This document shows, piece after piece, positions 35,387 to 43,800 of a stretch of DNA of 64,000 nt. The notes under the pieces were generated by a model. The model did not search any database and was not told the DNA's origin. It saw nothing but the letters and a program-made list of their open reading frames with translations. Location of the stretch: positions 1-64,000 of the forward strand of contig CAYGNP010000006.1 of NCBI GenBank assembly GCA_964351365.1, given 5' to 3'. Each line of letters opens with the position of its first letter. Position 1 is the first letter of the stretch. A program made the translations under genes and the position numbers. This DNA is from UBA1672 sp964351365. Lineage in GTDB: Bacteria; Pseudomonadota; Alphaproteobacteria; Micavibrionales; Micavibrionaceae.

Positions 35387-36786
35387 TGCGGTGCGTTAAT
35401 CAAAAAGTGAACACTAATCGCTGCCACGTACCCAATCAAAATAAATGGGGTCCAGCGTAAATGCGAAAAGAACGTATAATACCCGCGCGCAACCCCCATC
35501 AATGCAACCCCCGCCGCAGAGCCTATTGAGAGCATACTGCCCCCGACCCCAGTCGTCAGCGTGACCAACAACCACTGAAAATGATCCATCTCCGGGTTCA
35601 TGGTTAAAACCGCAAACATAACCGGAATATTATCAATAATCGCCGAAGAAAAGCCGAGGAAAATATTTGTCGCACTAGGTCCCCAACCAGTATAAAGCGT
35701 GTTTGACATCATCTCCAGATATCCAAGATAACCAAGGCCGCCTACACTGAAAATAACCCCGAAAAAGAACAAAAGCGTATCCCATTCCGCAGAAGCGATA
35801 TTCTTGAAAATATTAAAATCTTTATCCCGGTCTTTGCCTCTATGGCTGATAAACCAAGACGTTATCATCAAAAGGGACAAGCCCGTCATCATCCCCATAA
35901 AGGGAGGTAACCCAACTGTTTGCTCTAACCCCACAGCAAGTGCAATCGTGGTAAAGGCAAGCGCAATAATAACTTTTGCTCCACGCTTCATTTCTACATG
36001 CTCATCAATAGTCTCTGGTTGCTCCTTAGGAATAAAAAACGTCATCATTGCCGCCGGAACGACAAAACAAACCAAAGACGGCAAAAACAGAGCAAAAAAT
36101 TCAAAGAAATCAACTTTTCCTGCCTGCCAAACCATTAAGGTTGTGATATCTCCAAACGGGCTAAATGCACCACCTGCATTGGCGGCACAAACAACATTAA
36201 CACACCCAAGTGTGATAAACCGCGCATTAGAATGCCCAACAGCCATAATAACCGTGCCCATAACAAGGGCCGTCGTCAAATTATCGGCAACCGGTGAAAG
36301 GAAAAACGCAAGAAACCCCGTTGCCCAGAATAACTGGCGTAAACTCATCCCGGAAAGTACAAGCTTCATACGAATTACCGCAAAAACTCTACGTTCTTCA
36401 AGTGCACTGATATACGTCATCGCCGCGAGTAAAAAAAGCATAAGGCTTGCGTATTCCTCAAGCCCATGCGATATCGCTTCATGAATTTCGTGCTTATCCA
36501 CACCATAGCTCGGCGCAACCAACGCAATCACAAGCCAGATCAGACCCGCGCTCAGGATCACAGGCTTAGACTTGCTCATATGAATATACTCTTCGCCCAA
36601 GACAACAACATAGGAGAAAACAAATATCAAAATACATAAAATACCCGGCCATTGCCAACCGATATGAATAATATCACCCTCTATATGCTCAACCATTTGT
36701 GGTGCAGCAAAGACAGGCAGAGCCAGAAGCGCGAAAAAAGCAATTACGGTTGTGAAAAAAGGAAACAAAAGCTGTTTGAAGGTCAT
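35383..36786 (-). CDS. nhaD: NhaD-type Na+/H+ antiporter
   Basis: Inner-membrane secondary transporter that expels sodium (and lithium) in exchange for protons. The 467-aa protein begins with a probable signal sequence ending LPVFAA, as NhaD proteins often do, followed by about 11-12 helices. The segment SPVADNLTTALVMGTVIMA (near residue 165) and AANAGGAFSPFGDITTLMVW (near 203) are the characteristic acidic and Asp-Ile-Thr-Thr regions of the NhaD/ion-transporter superfamily. SSAIIDNIPVMFAVL near 380 is the mirrored half. It lies 70 bp downstream of mntR with a palindrome in between. Confidence 0.93.
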   Translation of the reverse strand: MTFKQLLFPFFTTVIAFFALLALPVFAAPQMVEHIEGDIIHIGWQWPGILCILIFVFSYVVVLGEEYIHMSKSKPVILSAGLIWLVIALVAPSYGVDKHEIHEAISHGLEEYASLMLFLLAAMTYISALEERRVFAVIRMKLVLSGMSLRQLFWATGFLAFFLSPVADNLTTALVMGTVIMAVGHSNARFITLGCVNVVCAANAGGAFSPFGDITTLMVWQAGKVDFFEFFALFLPSLVCFVVPAAMMTFFIPKEQPETIDEHVEMKRGAKVIIALAFTTIALAVGLEQTVGLPPFMGMMTGLSLLMITSWFISHRGKDRDKDFNIFKNIASAEWDTLLFFFGVIFSVGGLGYLGYLEMMSNTLYTGWGPSATNIFLGFSSAIIDNIPVMFAVLTMNPEMDHFQWLLVTLTTGVGGSMLSIGSAAGVALMGVARGYYTFFSHLRWTPFILIGYVAAISVHFLINAPH

Positions 36787-36804
36787 ATGAATATCTGCTC
36801 AATA

Positions 36805-36821
36805 AATTACCTAGGGTAATT
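36805..36821. promoter_or_regulatory. Perfect palindrome between mntR and nhaD
   Basis: AATTACC-TAG-GGTAATT is a 7-3-7 perfect inverted repeat located 19-35 bp upstream of the nhaD start codon. The form resembles a metalloregulator or DtxR-type operator. Because mntR lies directly upstream on the same strand, autoregulation or co-control of nhaD is possible; this is inference. Confidence 0.45.
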
Positions 36822-36856
36822 ATCACAAAACAGAGCAACAACCAAGATCAACAAAA

Positions 36857-37306
36857 TTATTTAGATGTTTTTTTGATATGTGCCTCAAATGCCTTCAGAG
36901 TTTCCATGCTAACATGATGCTCAACCCCCTCGGCATCAATCTCCGCCGTTTCGTCGCTCACACCAAGAGATTTTAGGAATTCAACAATCAGCAAATGCCG
37001 CTCCTTGCTCTCCTGCGCCATCTTTTTACCCTTATCAGACAAAAAAAGCGAACGGTAGGGTTGTGTCACAACCAAACCTTCTTTCTGAAGCCGCCCTATT
37101 GTTTTATTCACTGTTGCATGTGATATCCCAAACCGCGTCGCCAGATCAACAATCCGCGCTTCGCCATTCACCTCGATCAGATCAGCAATCAACTCAACAT
37201 AATCTTCTGCTGTTTCAGTCTGATGCGCTTCCCGCACACGCTCAAAGCGTGCTGCCTGTTTCTCTGCGGAAACTAAATTTATATCTTTTTTCTTACTCAT
37301 GCTCAA
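36857..37306 (-). CDS. mntR: Manganese-responsive transcriptional regulator, DtxR family
   Basis: A 149-aa DNA-binding protein. A winged helix occupies about residues 35-95 (AEDYVELIADLIE, then RFGISHATVNKTIGRLQKEG as recognition helix). The metal-binding dimerisation domain follows, with ligands in KERHLLIVEFL and DAEGVEHHVS, which line up with the Glu/His ligands of MntR. There is no SH3 domain, as in MntR and unlike DtxR. It is divergent from the manganese-type ABC importer, with candidate operators between them, so it very likely represses that operon when manganese is ample. Confidence 0.92.
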   Translation of the reverse strand: MSMSKKKDINLVSAEKQAARFERVREAHQTETAEDYVELIADLIEVNGEARIVDLATRFGISHATVNKTIGRLQKEGLVVTQPYRSLFLSDKGKKMAQESKERHLLIVEFLKSLGVSDETAEIDAEGVEHHVSMETLKAFEAHIKKTSK

Positions 37307-37317
37307 TCATCATAATG

Positions 37318-37332
37318 TTGCCTTAGCTAAAC
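37318..37332. promoter_or_regulatory. MntR-box-like sequence upstream of mntR
   Basis: GTTGCCTTAGCTAAAC resembles the MntR box known from Bacillus subtilis (TTTGCCTTAAGGAAAC) at most positions, from memory. It lies 12-26 bp upstream of the mntR start, where it could mediate autorepression. The similarity across phyla is suggestive only. Confidence 0.35.
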
Positions 37333-37335
37333 TTT

Positions 37336-37356
37336 TATATTATAATGAATAATATA
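37336..37356. promoter_or_regulatory. Perfect inverted repeat upstream of the Mn-importer operon
   Basis: TATATTAT-AATGA-ATAATATA is a perfect 8-5-8 inverted repeat, ending 4 bp before the first possible start codon of the substrate-binding protein gene (37361) and 22 bp before the second (37379). It overlaps AT-rich promoter-like DNA. It is a good candidate operator for the divergent MntR. An AT-rich palindrome is less unlikely by chance than a mixed one. Confidence 0.5.
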
Positions 37357-37360
37357 GGAT

Positions 37361-38380
37361 ATGTTAAAGATTAAAAACATGAAAAAAATTATTTTATCCA
37401 TACAGCTAATGCTGGTTTTCTTTTTACTCAGCGCTCCTGCGGCAGCTGAGTATAAGAACGTGGAAAAAATTAACATTATAACTACGACTTCGCAGGTTGG
37501 CGATCTCGTAGAAAACATTGCTGGCGATGCCGCAAAAGTAACGTTTCTGATGGGTATAGGCGTAGATCCCCATTTGTATCAGCCCACACGCAGCGATATA
37601 TCTAAGCTCAATGAAGCAGATGTAATATTTTATAATGGCATGAACCTGGAAGGCCGCATGGAAGAATTGCTGGTAAATCTAGGCAAAACGCAGAAAACAT
37701 TTTCAATTGCCGATGCATTATACAAAAACTCCATAACCGCACTCAGCAGCGACAAGGGCTTCGATCCGCATATTTGGATGGACGTTCGAAACTGGATTAT
37801 GGGGGGAGAAAAAATAACAGCATATCTCTCTGTTCAATATCCTGAACACGCGCAGAAATTTTCGATGAACTTCGATCGTTACAAAGGTAAGCTGATCGGT
37901 CTTGATGCCTTCACCAAGGCGGCTATAGGCTCGATCCCTGAATCAAATAAAATTCTGGTGACCGCCCATGATGCCTTTGGGTATTTTGGAGCCGCCTACG
38001 GGATAGAGGTCGTCGGGATACAGGGAATTTCTACCGAAAGCGAGGCAGGGCTTAGAAAAATTGAAGAAACCGTAGACCTCCTTGTTGAGCGCAAAATACC
38101 TGCAGTTTTCGTTGAAAGCTCAGTGGGCGATCACAACATCAGAGCAATCATCGAGGGTGCAAAGGCACGTGATCATGATGTTGCAATTGGCGGCACACTC
38201 TATTCTGATGCCATGGGTGAACCCGGCACTCCAGAGGGGACTTATATTGGGATGATGCTGCATAACGTCAAAACAATAACAGCCGCACTCAGCGGCATCC
38301 CCTACACAAGCGGCTACGAGTACGTGATTGATGAAGAAATCCTCAAAACCCCAAGAGAAGTAAAAAAATATGGAGAATAA
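37361..38380 (+). CDS. mntA: Metal ABC transporter substrate-binding protein (manganese-type)
   Basis: Periplasmic metal-binding component of the importer. The 339-aa protein has a signal peptide (MKKIILSIQLMLVFFLLSAP, counting from the second ATG at 37379, which may be the true start). The cluster A-I fold shows the ligand set His (VDPHLYQPTRSD, near residue 71), His (FDPHIWMDV, near 138), Glu (STESEAG, near 225) and Asp (LYSDAMG, near 280). His-His-Glu-Asp is the PsaA/TroA manganese pattern, whereas zinc ZnuA proteins use a third His. The gene heads a four-gene operon and overlaps the ATPase gene by 11 bp. Confidence 0.92.
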   Translation: MLKIKNMKKIILSIQLMLVFFLLSAPAAAEYKNVEKINIITTTSQVGDLVENIAGDAAKVTFLMGIGVDPHLYQPTRSDISKLNEADVIFYNGMNLEGRMEELLVNLGKTQKTFSIADALYKNSITALSSDKGFDPHIWMDVRNWIMGGEKITAYLSVQYPEHAQKFSMNFDRYKGKLIGLDAFTKAAIGSIPESNKILVTAHDAFGYFGAAYGIEVVGIQGISTESEAGLRKIEETVDLLVERKIPAVFVESSVGDHNIRAIIEGAKARDHDVAIGGTLYSDAMGEPGTPEGTYIGMMLHNVKTITAALSGIPYTSGYEYVIDEEILKTPREVKKYGE

Positions 38381-39092
38381 GCCCTTGGAGATCAGTAATC
38401 TCTCCTGCCGATACGCAGGCCAGGAAGATTATGCCGTTCATAATATCTCTGCCTCAATCTCCCAGGGAACAATTACCGGAATTATCGGCCCCAACGGCGC
38501 GGGCAAATCCACGATCCTAAAATCAATCCTCGATCTAATCCCCCATGAAGGCGAGGTAAAGTTTTTCGGCCAAACTCTGGATCAAAGCCGCAGTAAAATT
38601 GCCTACATCCCTCAGCGCAAGGACATAGACTGGAGTTTCCCTATCAGTGCACTTGATGTTTGCCTTATGGGACTATACCCCCGCATCGGCTGGCTGGGGC
38701 GCATTCAAAAAAAGCACAAAACCCAAGCCATGCATTATCTGGAGACGGTAAAGCTAACGGATCACGCCCATAAACCCATCGGCGCGCTCTCCGGCGGACA
38801 ACAGCAACGTGTTTTCGTCGCCCGCGCATTAGCACAACAAGCCGACTTATTCCTTCTCGATGAACCTATGACAGGCGTAGATCAGACAACACAAACCCTG
38901 CTTTTTGATCTATTCCAAACACTGAAACATCAGGGCAAGACGATACTTATCGTCCATCACAACTTACAAAACGCACACGATCATTTTGATGACATCTTGC
39001 TTATTAACAAAACGCTGGTCGCTGCTGGAAAAGCCGCCATAGCATTAACTCAGAACAATCTCAATAAAGCCTACGGCATGATCGCGGCCTGA
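38370..39092 (+). CDS. mntB: Manganese-type ABC transporter ATPase
   Basis: Cytoplasmic ATPase of the metal importer, 240 aa. Walker A GPNGAGKST lies near residues 40-48, AYIPQRKDIDWSFPIS (Q-loop, typical of Mn/Zn importers) near 77, signature LSGGQQQRVFVARAL near 141 and Walker B LFLLDEPMTGVD near 163, with HHN as switch His. Overlaps with the genes on both sides (11 bp and 1 bp) show a single operon. Confidence 0.94.
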   Translation: MENKPLEISNLSCRYAGQEDYAVHNISASISQGTITGIIGPNGAGKSTILKSILDLIPHEGEVKFFGQTLDQSRSKIAYIPQRKDIDWSFPISALDVCLMGLYPRIGWLGRIQKKHKTQAMHYLETVKLTDHAHKPIGALSGGQQQRVFVARALAQQADLFLLDEPMTGVDQTTQTLLFDLFQTLKHQGKTILIVHHNLQNAHDHFDDILLINKTLVAAGKAAIALTQNNLNKAYGMIAA

Positions 39093-39964
39093 TGATGCTT
39101 ACCGACTTATTCACACAAAATTACAACACCATCATCGTTTTAATAACAACGGCTGTTCTTGGCTTATCGGCCGGTCTGGTCGGATGCTTTTTGGTGTTGC
39201 GTAAAGATGTTCTCGTCTCAGACGCCATCAGCCACGCAACATTGCCCGGCGTAGCCATAGGCTTCCTGATTGCCTATGCTTTAGGATATAACGATGGACG
39301 ATATCTCCCATTATTGTTGATATGCTCCGCATTCACCGCAGCGCTTGGCACCCAAAGCGTAAGGTACATCACAAACCACACCCGCCTGAGCGCCGATACC
39401 GCCATAGCAAGTGTCACAAGTTTCTTCTATGCCTTCGGCCTTATGTTATTTGGAGTCATTCAAAATTTGAGCGGCGGCAACCGCGCGGGACTAAACTCAT
39501 TCCTCTTGGGTCAAGTCTCCGGCCTGACACAAAGTGATCTGATCATGCTTGCCCTCATAGCACTGATCGTCACCCTCCTTATAACAATATTTTTCAAAAA
39601 CCTGCGCCTGCTCTGCTTTGATAAAACCTACGCCGGCATGCTCGGTATGAATATAAAATCAACCGAGCGGCTTCTGCTCGCCCTCATAATTTTGGTTGTA
39701 TGCGCCGGTTTAAAAACCGTAGGACTAATCCTGATTATTGCCCTGCTCATCACCCCCCCCATAACCGCTCGCCTATGGACAAACCGCAGCGGTATAATGG
39801 CGCTTCTTTCCGCCGTCTTTGGTGCGTTCAGTTGCATGATCGGCGTTTACCTCTCCAGCTCCATCGCCGATCTACCGACAGGCGCAACGATAGTGCTTTG
39901 TGCTACGGCACTTTTCACCCTCAGCCTAATCATTACAAAAACAAAGGCATACATTAATGGCTGA
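39092..39964 (+). CDS. mntC: Manganese-type ABC transporter permease 1
   Basis: ABC-3 family membrane permease of 290 aa with eight to nine helices. The opening LSAGLVGCFLVLRKDVLVSD followed by AISHATLPGVAIGFL (near residue 45) is the family signature (SHAxLPG). It is one of two permeases, as in MntABCD systems of alphaproteobacteria. It starts in the stop codon of the ATPase gene and overlaps the second permease by 8 bp. The two probably form a heterodimer. Confidence 0.93.
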   Translation: MMLTDLFTQNYNTIIVLITTAVLGLSAGLVGCFLVLRKDVLVSDAISHATLPGVAIGFLIAYALGYNDGRYLPLLLICSAFTAALGTQSVRYITNHTRLSADTAIASVTSFFYAFGLMLFGVIQNLSGGNRAGLNSFLLGQVSGLTQSDLIMLALIALIVTLLITIFFKNLRLLCFDKTYAGMLGMNIKSTERLLLALIILVVCAGLKTVGLILIIALLITPPITARLWTNRSGIMALLSAVFGAFSCMIGVYLSSSIADLPTGATIVLCATALFTLSLIITKTKAYING

Positions 39965-40826
39965 ACAATTCTGGATCATCGATTTCCCAGCCCTGATTAT
40001 CGTTGCCCTCGCCAGCATGCAATGCGCATTGCTCGGCAGCTTCCTGATCCTTAAAAAGCAAGCCATCATGATTGACGCCATCAGCCATTCCGTCCTGCCC
40101 GGCATAGTCATAGGCGTAATGCTCTCTGGCTCGTTATTCATGCCCTATATTATAGGCGGAGCCATCATCGCCTCCCTACTCGCAGTCCTAAGTGTAAATC
40201 TGCTGCAAAAAATAGCAAAAATTGAGCAAGGCGCGGCCATTGGCATGGTTTTTACAACCTTTTTCTCAATCGGGGTCATATTGCTTGAAACACAAATGAG
40301 CTCCCGAATCCATCTCGATACTCAGCACGTGCTCTACGGTGCGTTGGAGCTAATATATTGGCAATCGCCCTTTGATTGGGCTACCATGCCGGCACAGATC
40401 AAAACCCTCAGCGTAATGCTATTTATCAACACCATCCTCATAGGATTATTCTATAAACAACTTCGACTCGTTATTTTTGACCCCGAATACGCCAAAACAC
40501 TAGGGCTTAACGTTTTTGCCTATAACACCATGATTATGTCGCTCTGCGCTTTGCTCGCCGTCAGTTGCTTCGAGGCCACAGGTTCTATCCTCGTAATAGC
40601 CCTTTTTGTCTGCCCCGCCGCCTGCGCGCGCCTGATCTGCAACCAAATGCACACGCAATTAATAACAAGCATGCTGATAGCCTTAATCTGCGCCGTTATT
40701 GGATATACATTTTCCGCCCTGATACCCTTGTGGATTGGCCTGGATTCAACCCTGAACAGCGCCGCGACAATCGCCTTTTTCTGCGGCCTGAGCCTAATAT
40801 TCACAATTATCGCTCATAAATCTTGA
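39957..40826 (+). CDS. mntD: Manganese-type ABC transporter permease 2
   Basis: Second ABC-3 permease, 289 aa. It shows QCALLGSFLILKKQAIMIDA and AISHSVLPGIVIGVM (near residue 40), parallel to the first permease but diverged. It ends the operon 58 bp before rplU. The pairing of two permeases, one ATPase and one His-His-Glu-Asp binding protein under a neighbouring MntR points to manganese rather than zinc uptake. Confidence 0.93.
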   Translation: MAEQFWIIDFPALIIVALASMQCALLGSFLILKKQAIMIDAISHSVLPGIVIGVMLSGSLFMPYIIGGAIIASLLAVLSVNLLQKIAKIEQGAAIGMVFTTFFSIGVILLETQMSSRIHLDTQHVLYGALELIYWQSPFDWATMPAQIKTLSVMLFINTILIGLFYKQLRLVIFDPEYAKTLGLNVFAYNTMIMSLCALLAVSCFEATGSILVIALFVCPAACARLICNQMHTQLITSMLIALICAVIGYTFSALIPLWIGLDSTLNSAATIAFFCGLSLIFTIIAHKS

Positions 40827-40884
40827 CACAGCCCGCCATATATGATTATTTCTGCGCTCGTATTTATAGTTAAGGACATAAGAA

Positions 40885-41199
40885 ATGTTTGCGGTAATCA
40901 AAACTGGTGGAAAACAGTATAAAGTTCAAAAAGATGACAAGCTTCTTGTTGAAAAACTTGACGGCAATGAAGGCGATAAAATCACACTTGATAACGTGCT
41001 GATGATTGCCGACGGCAAAAAATCAACTCTTGGCGAGCCATTGATTAAAGGCGCACAGGTTGAAGCCACAGTGGTTGCCCAGACACGCGGCCCCAAAATC
41101 ACGGTCTTCAAGAAAAAGCGCCGTCAGAATTACCGCCGCAAAAAAGGCCACCGTCAGGATCTTACAATGATCCAGATCACAAACATCAAAGCAGCATAA
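40885..41199 (+). CDS. rplU: 50S ribosomal protein L21
   Basis: Large-subunit protein of 104 aa: MFAVIKTGGKQYKVQKDD at the start and the basic segment KKKRRQNYRRKKGHRQ near residues 75-90 that contacts 23S rRNA. A TTGACA occurs at 40823-40828, but I see no good -10 at proper spacing, so the promoter remains open. rpmA follows after 12 bp, the universal order. Confidence 0.98.
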   Translation: MFAVIKTGGKQYKVQKDDKLLVEKLDGNEGDKITLDNVLMIADGKKSTLGEPLIKGAQVEATVVAQTRGPKITVFKKKRRQNYRRKKGHRQDLTMIQITNIKAA

Positions 41200-41211
41200 G
41201 GATAACAACTC

Positions 41212-41496
41212 ATGGCACATAAAAAAGCAGGCGGTAGTACCAGAAACGGTAGAGACTCGGCAGGCCGCAGATTAGGCATCAAAAGATATGGCGGCGAAAT
41301 GGTTCTGGCCGGTAATATTATTGTCCGCCAGCGCGGCACAAAATGGAAGCCCGGCAAGAATGTTGGCCTTGGTAAAGACCACACGATATACGCCCTGTTA
41401 AATGGCGAAGTTCTGTTCACAAAAGGCAAAGGCGAGCAGTCAATCGTGAACATTGTTCCGGCAAACGACAGCGCACAAGCTCAGGCAGCTGAGTAG
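41212..41496 (+). CDS. rpmA: 50S ribosomal protein L27
   Basis: A 94-aa protein with the peptidyl-transferase-reaching N-terminus MAHKKAGGSTRNGRDSAGRR. No N-terminal propeptide is present (Firmicutes have one), as expected for proteobacteria. The C-terminus has a short Gln/Ala-rich end (DSAQAQAAE). The stop is followed by a strong terminator. Confidence 0.98.
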   Translation: MAHKKAGGSTRNGRDSAGRRLGIKRYGGEMVLAGNIIVRQRGTKWKPGKNVGLGKDHTIYALLNGEVLFTKGKGEQSIVNIVPANDSAQAQAAE

Positions 41497-41522
41497 CCTT
41501 CTTTAGAACAATAAAGAATTCG

Positions 41523-41547
41523 AGGGAGGCACTGTCCTCCCTTTTTT
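41523..41547 (+). terminator. Rho-independent terminator after rpmA
   Basis: AGGGAGG-CACTGT-CCTCCCT forms a 7-bp, GC-rich stem with a 6-nt loop, followed by a run of T (41542-41547). It lies 27 bp after the rpmA stop and before obg, ending the rplU-rpmA transcript. It is the clearest intrinsic terminator in the window. Confidence 0.9.
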
Positions 41548-41567
41548 AATGAAGAAGATTAAAAGCG

Positions 41568-42593
41568 ATGAAATTTCTAGACGAAGCAAAAATATACCTC
41601 CAAAGCGGCAAGGGCGGCCCCGGCTGCGTATCCTTCCGCCGCGAGAAATATGTTGAATTCGGCGGCCCTGACGGGGGAAATGGCGGCAAAGGTGGCGATA
41701 TTTACTTCGAAGTCTTCGACACCCTGAACACCCTCATTGATTTCAGATACCAACAACACTTCCGCGCAGATCCCGGCCAACATGGTATGGGACGCAATAA
41801 AACCGGCGCAGGCGGACAAGATTGCATCATTAAAGTCCCCGTTGGCACACAAATTCTGGACGAATATAAGGAAACCGTGCTCCTTGATCTCACCGAGTCA
41901 GGCCAAAAAATCAAGTTCCTAAAAGGCGGCGATGGTGGTTTTGGCAACGCCCATTACAAAAGCGCCACAAATCAGGCACCGCGTAAATTCACACCCGGCT
42001 GGCCGGAGCAGGAAATGGCCGTCTGGCTGCGCCTGAAACTCATTGCCGATGTCGGGCTTGTAGGCCTTCCCAACGCTGGAAAATCCACATTCTTGGCCGC
42101 ATGCTCGAACGCAAAGCCCAAAATTGCCGATTACCCCTTTACGACACTCCATCCCAATTTAGGTGTTGTCAAAGCCGGAGATCGCGATTTCGTAATCGCC
42201 GATATTCCCGGCCTGATCGAGGGTGCCCATGAAGGCCAAGGTCTTGGCACAAGGTTTTTAGGCCATGTTGAGCGCACATCCGTCTTGCTGCATATTATCG
42301 ACTGTACTCAGGATGACCTGATCGGCGCATATAAAACCATTCGCCACGAGCTTAAAGAATACGGCGCAAACCTTGAAGATCGCCACGAAATCATCGCCCT
42401 GAACAAAGCCGATGCCCTGGGCGAAGAACTAGCCCGTGATCAAGCAAAAGAACTCGAAAAGGCACTGGGTAAAAAAGTATACCTTATGTCCGCCGTCTCA
42501 GGAGAAAACACAAAAGAAATTTTATTCGAACTAGCCAAAATTGTTTATAAGGAAAAATATGGAGAGCCCCAAACCGGAGCATTTTCTCCATGA
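41568..42593 (+). CDS. obg: GTPase Obg/CgtA
   Basis: Essential GTPase linked to 50S assembly and stress response. The 341-aa protein has the glycine-rich OBG domain (GGPGCVSFRREKYVEFGGPD near residues 16-35) and a G domain with G1 GLPNAGKST (near 166-174), G3 DIPGLIEGAHEG (near 212) and G4 NKAD (near 281). It lacks an OCT extension, as in many alphaproteobacteria. The start codon overlaps nothing upstream; it has its own leader of 20 bp after the terminator. proB overlaps its end by 4 bp. Confidence 0.97.
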   Translation: MKFLDEAKIYLQSGKGGPGCVSFRREKYVEFGGPDGGNGGKGGDIYFEVFDTLNTLIDFRYQQHFRADPGQHGMGRNKTGAGGQDCIIKVPVGTQILDEYKETVLLDLTESGQKIKFLKGGDGGFGNAHYKSATNQAPRKFTPGWPEQEMAVWLRLKLIADVGLVGLPNAGKSTFLAACSNAKPKIADYPFTTLHPNLGVVKAGDRDFVIADIPGLIEGAHEGQGLGTRFLGHVERTSVLLHIIDCTQDDLIGAYKTIRHELKEYGANLEDRHEIIALNKADALGEELARDQAKELEKALGKKVYLMSAVSGENTKEILFELAKIVYKEKYGEPQTGAFSP

Positions 42594-43735
42594 CCCAGAC
42601 CGTTCAGGAAACGCTGAGCAAAGCAAAGCTCATTGTTATAAAAATCGGCTCTGTTCTTGTACGTGGCCAAACCCTTGATACAGTAAATCAAAGCTGGATG
42701 GACAGCCTCGCCAAAGACGTACACAGCCTGATCCAAAGGGGTAAAAAAATCGTCATTGTCTCCTCTGGCGGCATTGCACTTGGCCGCAAAGCTCTTAACA
42801 TCCCTGCCGATATGCCCCCCGGAAAAATTCCACTAGCGAAAAAACAAGCCTCCTCTGCTGTTGGTCAATATCATATCTTCAACGGCTACCATAAAGCCTT
42901 TGCCGCCTGCAACATCACCGCCGCACAAGTATTGCTCACCATGAGTGAAACAGAAAACCGTCGCATGAACCTCAACGCCCGTGAAACTCTGCACACCTTG
43001 CTCGACCATAATATTATCCCCGTCATAAATGAAAACGACGTTGTCTCCACGGGAGAAATCCGTTTTGGCGATAATGACCGCCTTTCGGTACGCGTCGCCC
43101 AGATGATTGGCGCAGATTCTGTTGTTCTGCTATCCACAACCGATGGATTATACACAGATAATCCAGATAAAAACCCTCAAGCGCAGCATATTCCTTTAAT
43201 TGAAGAACTGAACCAAAGCCACACGGACATGGCAGGCGAAGCCATATCAGGCCTCAGCTCTGGTGGCATGAAAAGCAAGATCGAAGCCGCAAACTCCGCT
43301 ACAAAAAATGGCATTCACCTCATCATCACAAACGGCCTGGAAAACCATGCCTTGGCTAATTTATGCAATTCCGAAAAACGCGCCAGCCTCTTTCTTGCCC
43401 AAAATTGCGGCAACAATGCCCGCAAAATCTGGATCAGCGCCCATATGAGCCCCAAAGGCGCCATCACCATCGATGACGGAGCGCAAAAAGCCCTAAAATC
43501 AGGCAAAAGCCTGCTCCCCATAGGTGCAAAATCCTGCAGCGGAAATTTCCAGCGCGGCGATGTGATTGAAATAAAATCCCTTGAGGGCAAAAAAATCGGT
43601 ATGGGCCTCAGCGCTTATAACATAGACGACACCCGCAAAATCATCGGCAAAAACACCAGCGACATCGCAAGCCTGCTAGGCTACATCGGACGCGAAGAAC
43701 TCGTCCATCGTAACGACATGGTTTTAGAAACCTAA
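42590..43735 (+). CDS. proB: Glutamate 5-kinase
   Basis: First step of proline synthesis: ATP-dependent formation of gamma-glutamyl phosphate. The 381-aa protein has an amino-acid kinase domain (KLIVIKIGSVLVRG near residue 13, IVIVSSGGIALGRKAL near 48, INENDVVSTGEIRFGDND near 140) and a C-terminal PUA domain from about 285. The partner gene proA, normally next to it, is 17 kb away at 60959. Confidence 0.97.
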   Translation: MTQTVQETLSKAKLIVIKIGSVLVRGQTLDTVNQSWMDSLAKDVHSLIQRGKKIVIVSSGGIALGRKALNIPADMPPGKIPLAKKQASSAVGQYHIFNGYHKAFAACNITAAQVLLTMSETENRRMNLNARETLHTLLDHNIIPVINENDVVSTGEIRFGDNDRLSVRVAQMIGADSVVLLSTTDGLYTDNPDKNPQAQHIPLIEELNQSHTDMAGEAISGLSSGGMKSKIEAANSATKNGIHLIITNGLENHALANLCNSEKRASLFLAQNCGNNARKIWISAHMSPKGAITIDDGAQKALKSGKSLLPIGAKSCSGNFQRGDVIEIKSLEGKKIGMGLSAYNIDDTRKIIGKNTSDIASLLGYIGREELVHRNDMVLET

Positions 43736-43800
43736 AGCCCTTTGCACACCCTCCATTTTCCGCCATGATAATGGTTCATTCGAATCAAAAAGAGCAAATC

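Noticed and set aside
35804..36484. Long open frame (226 codons) antisense to nhaD
   Set aside because: It lies entirely inside a well-recognised antiporter gene, has low-complexity composition from the reverse of membrane codons and no ribosome site.
40823..40852. Promoter for rplU built on TTGACA
   Set aside because: The -35 is perfect, but no -10 of acceptable quality lies 16-18 bp away, so I mention it only in the rplU entry.
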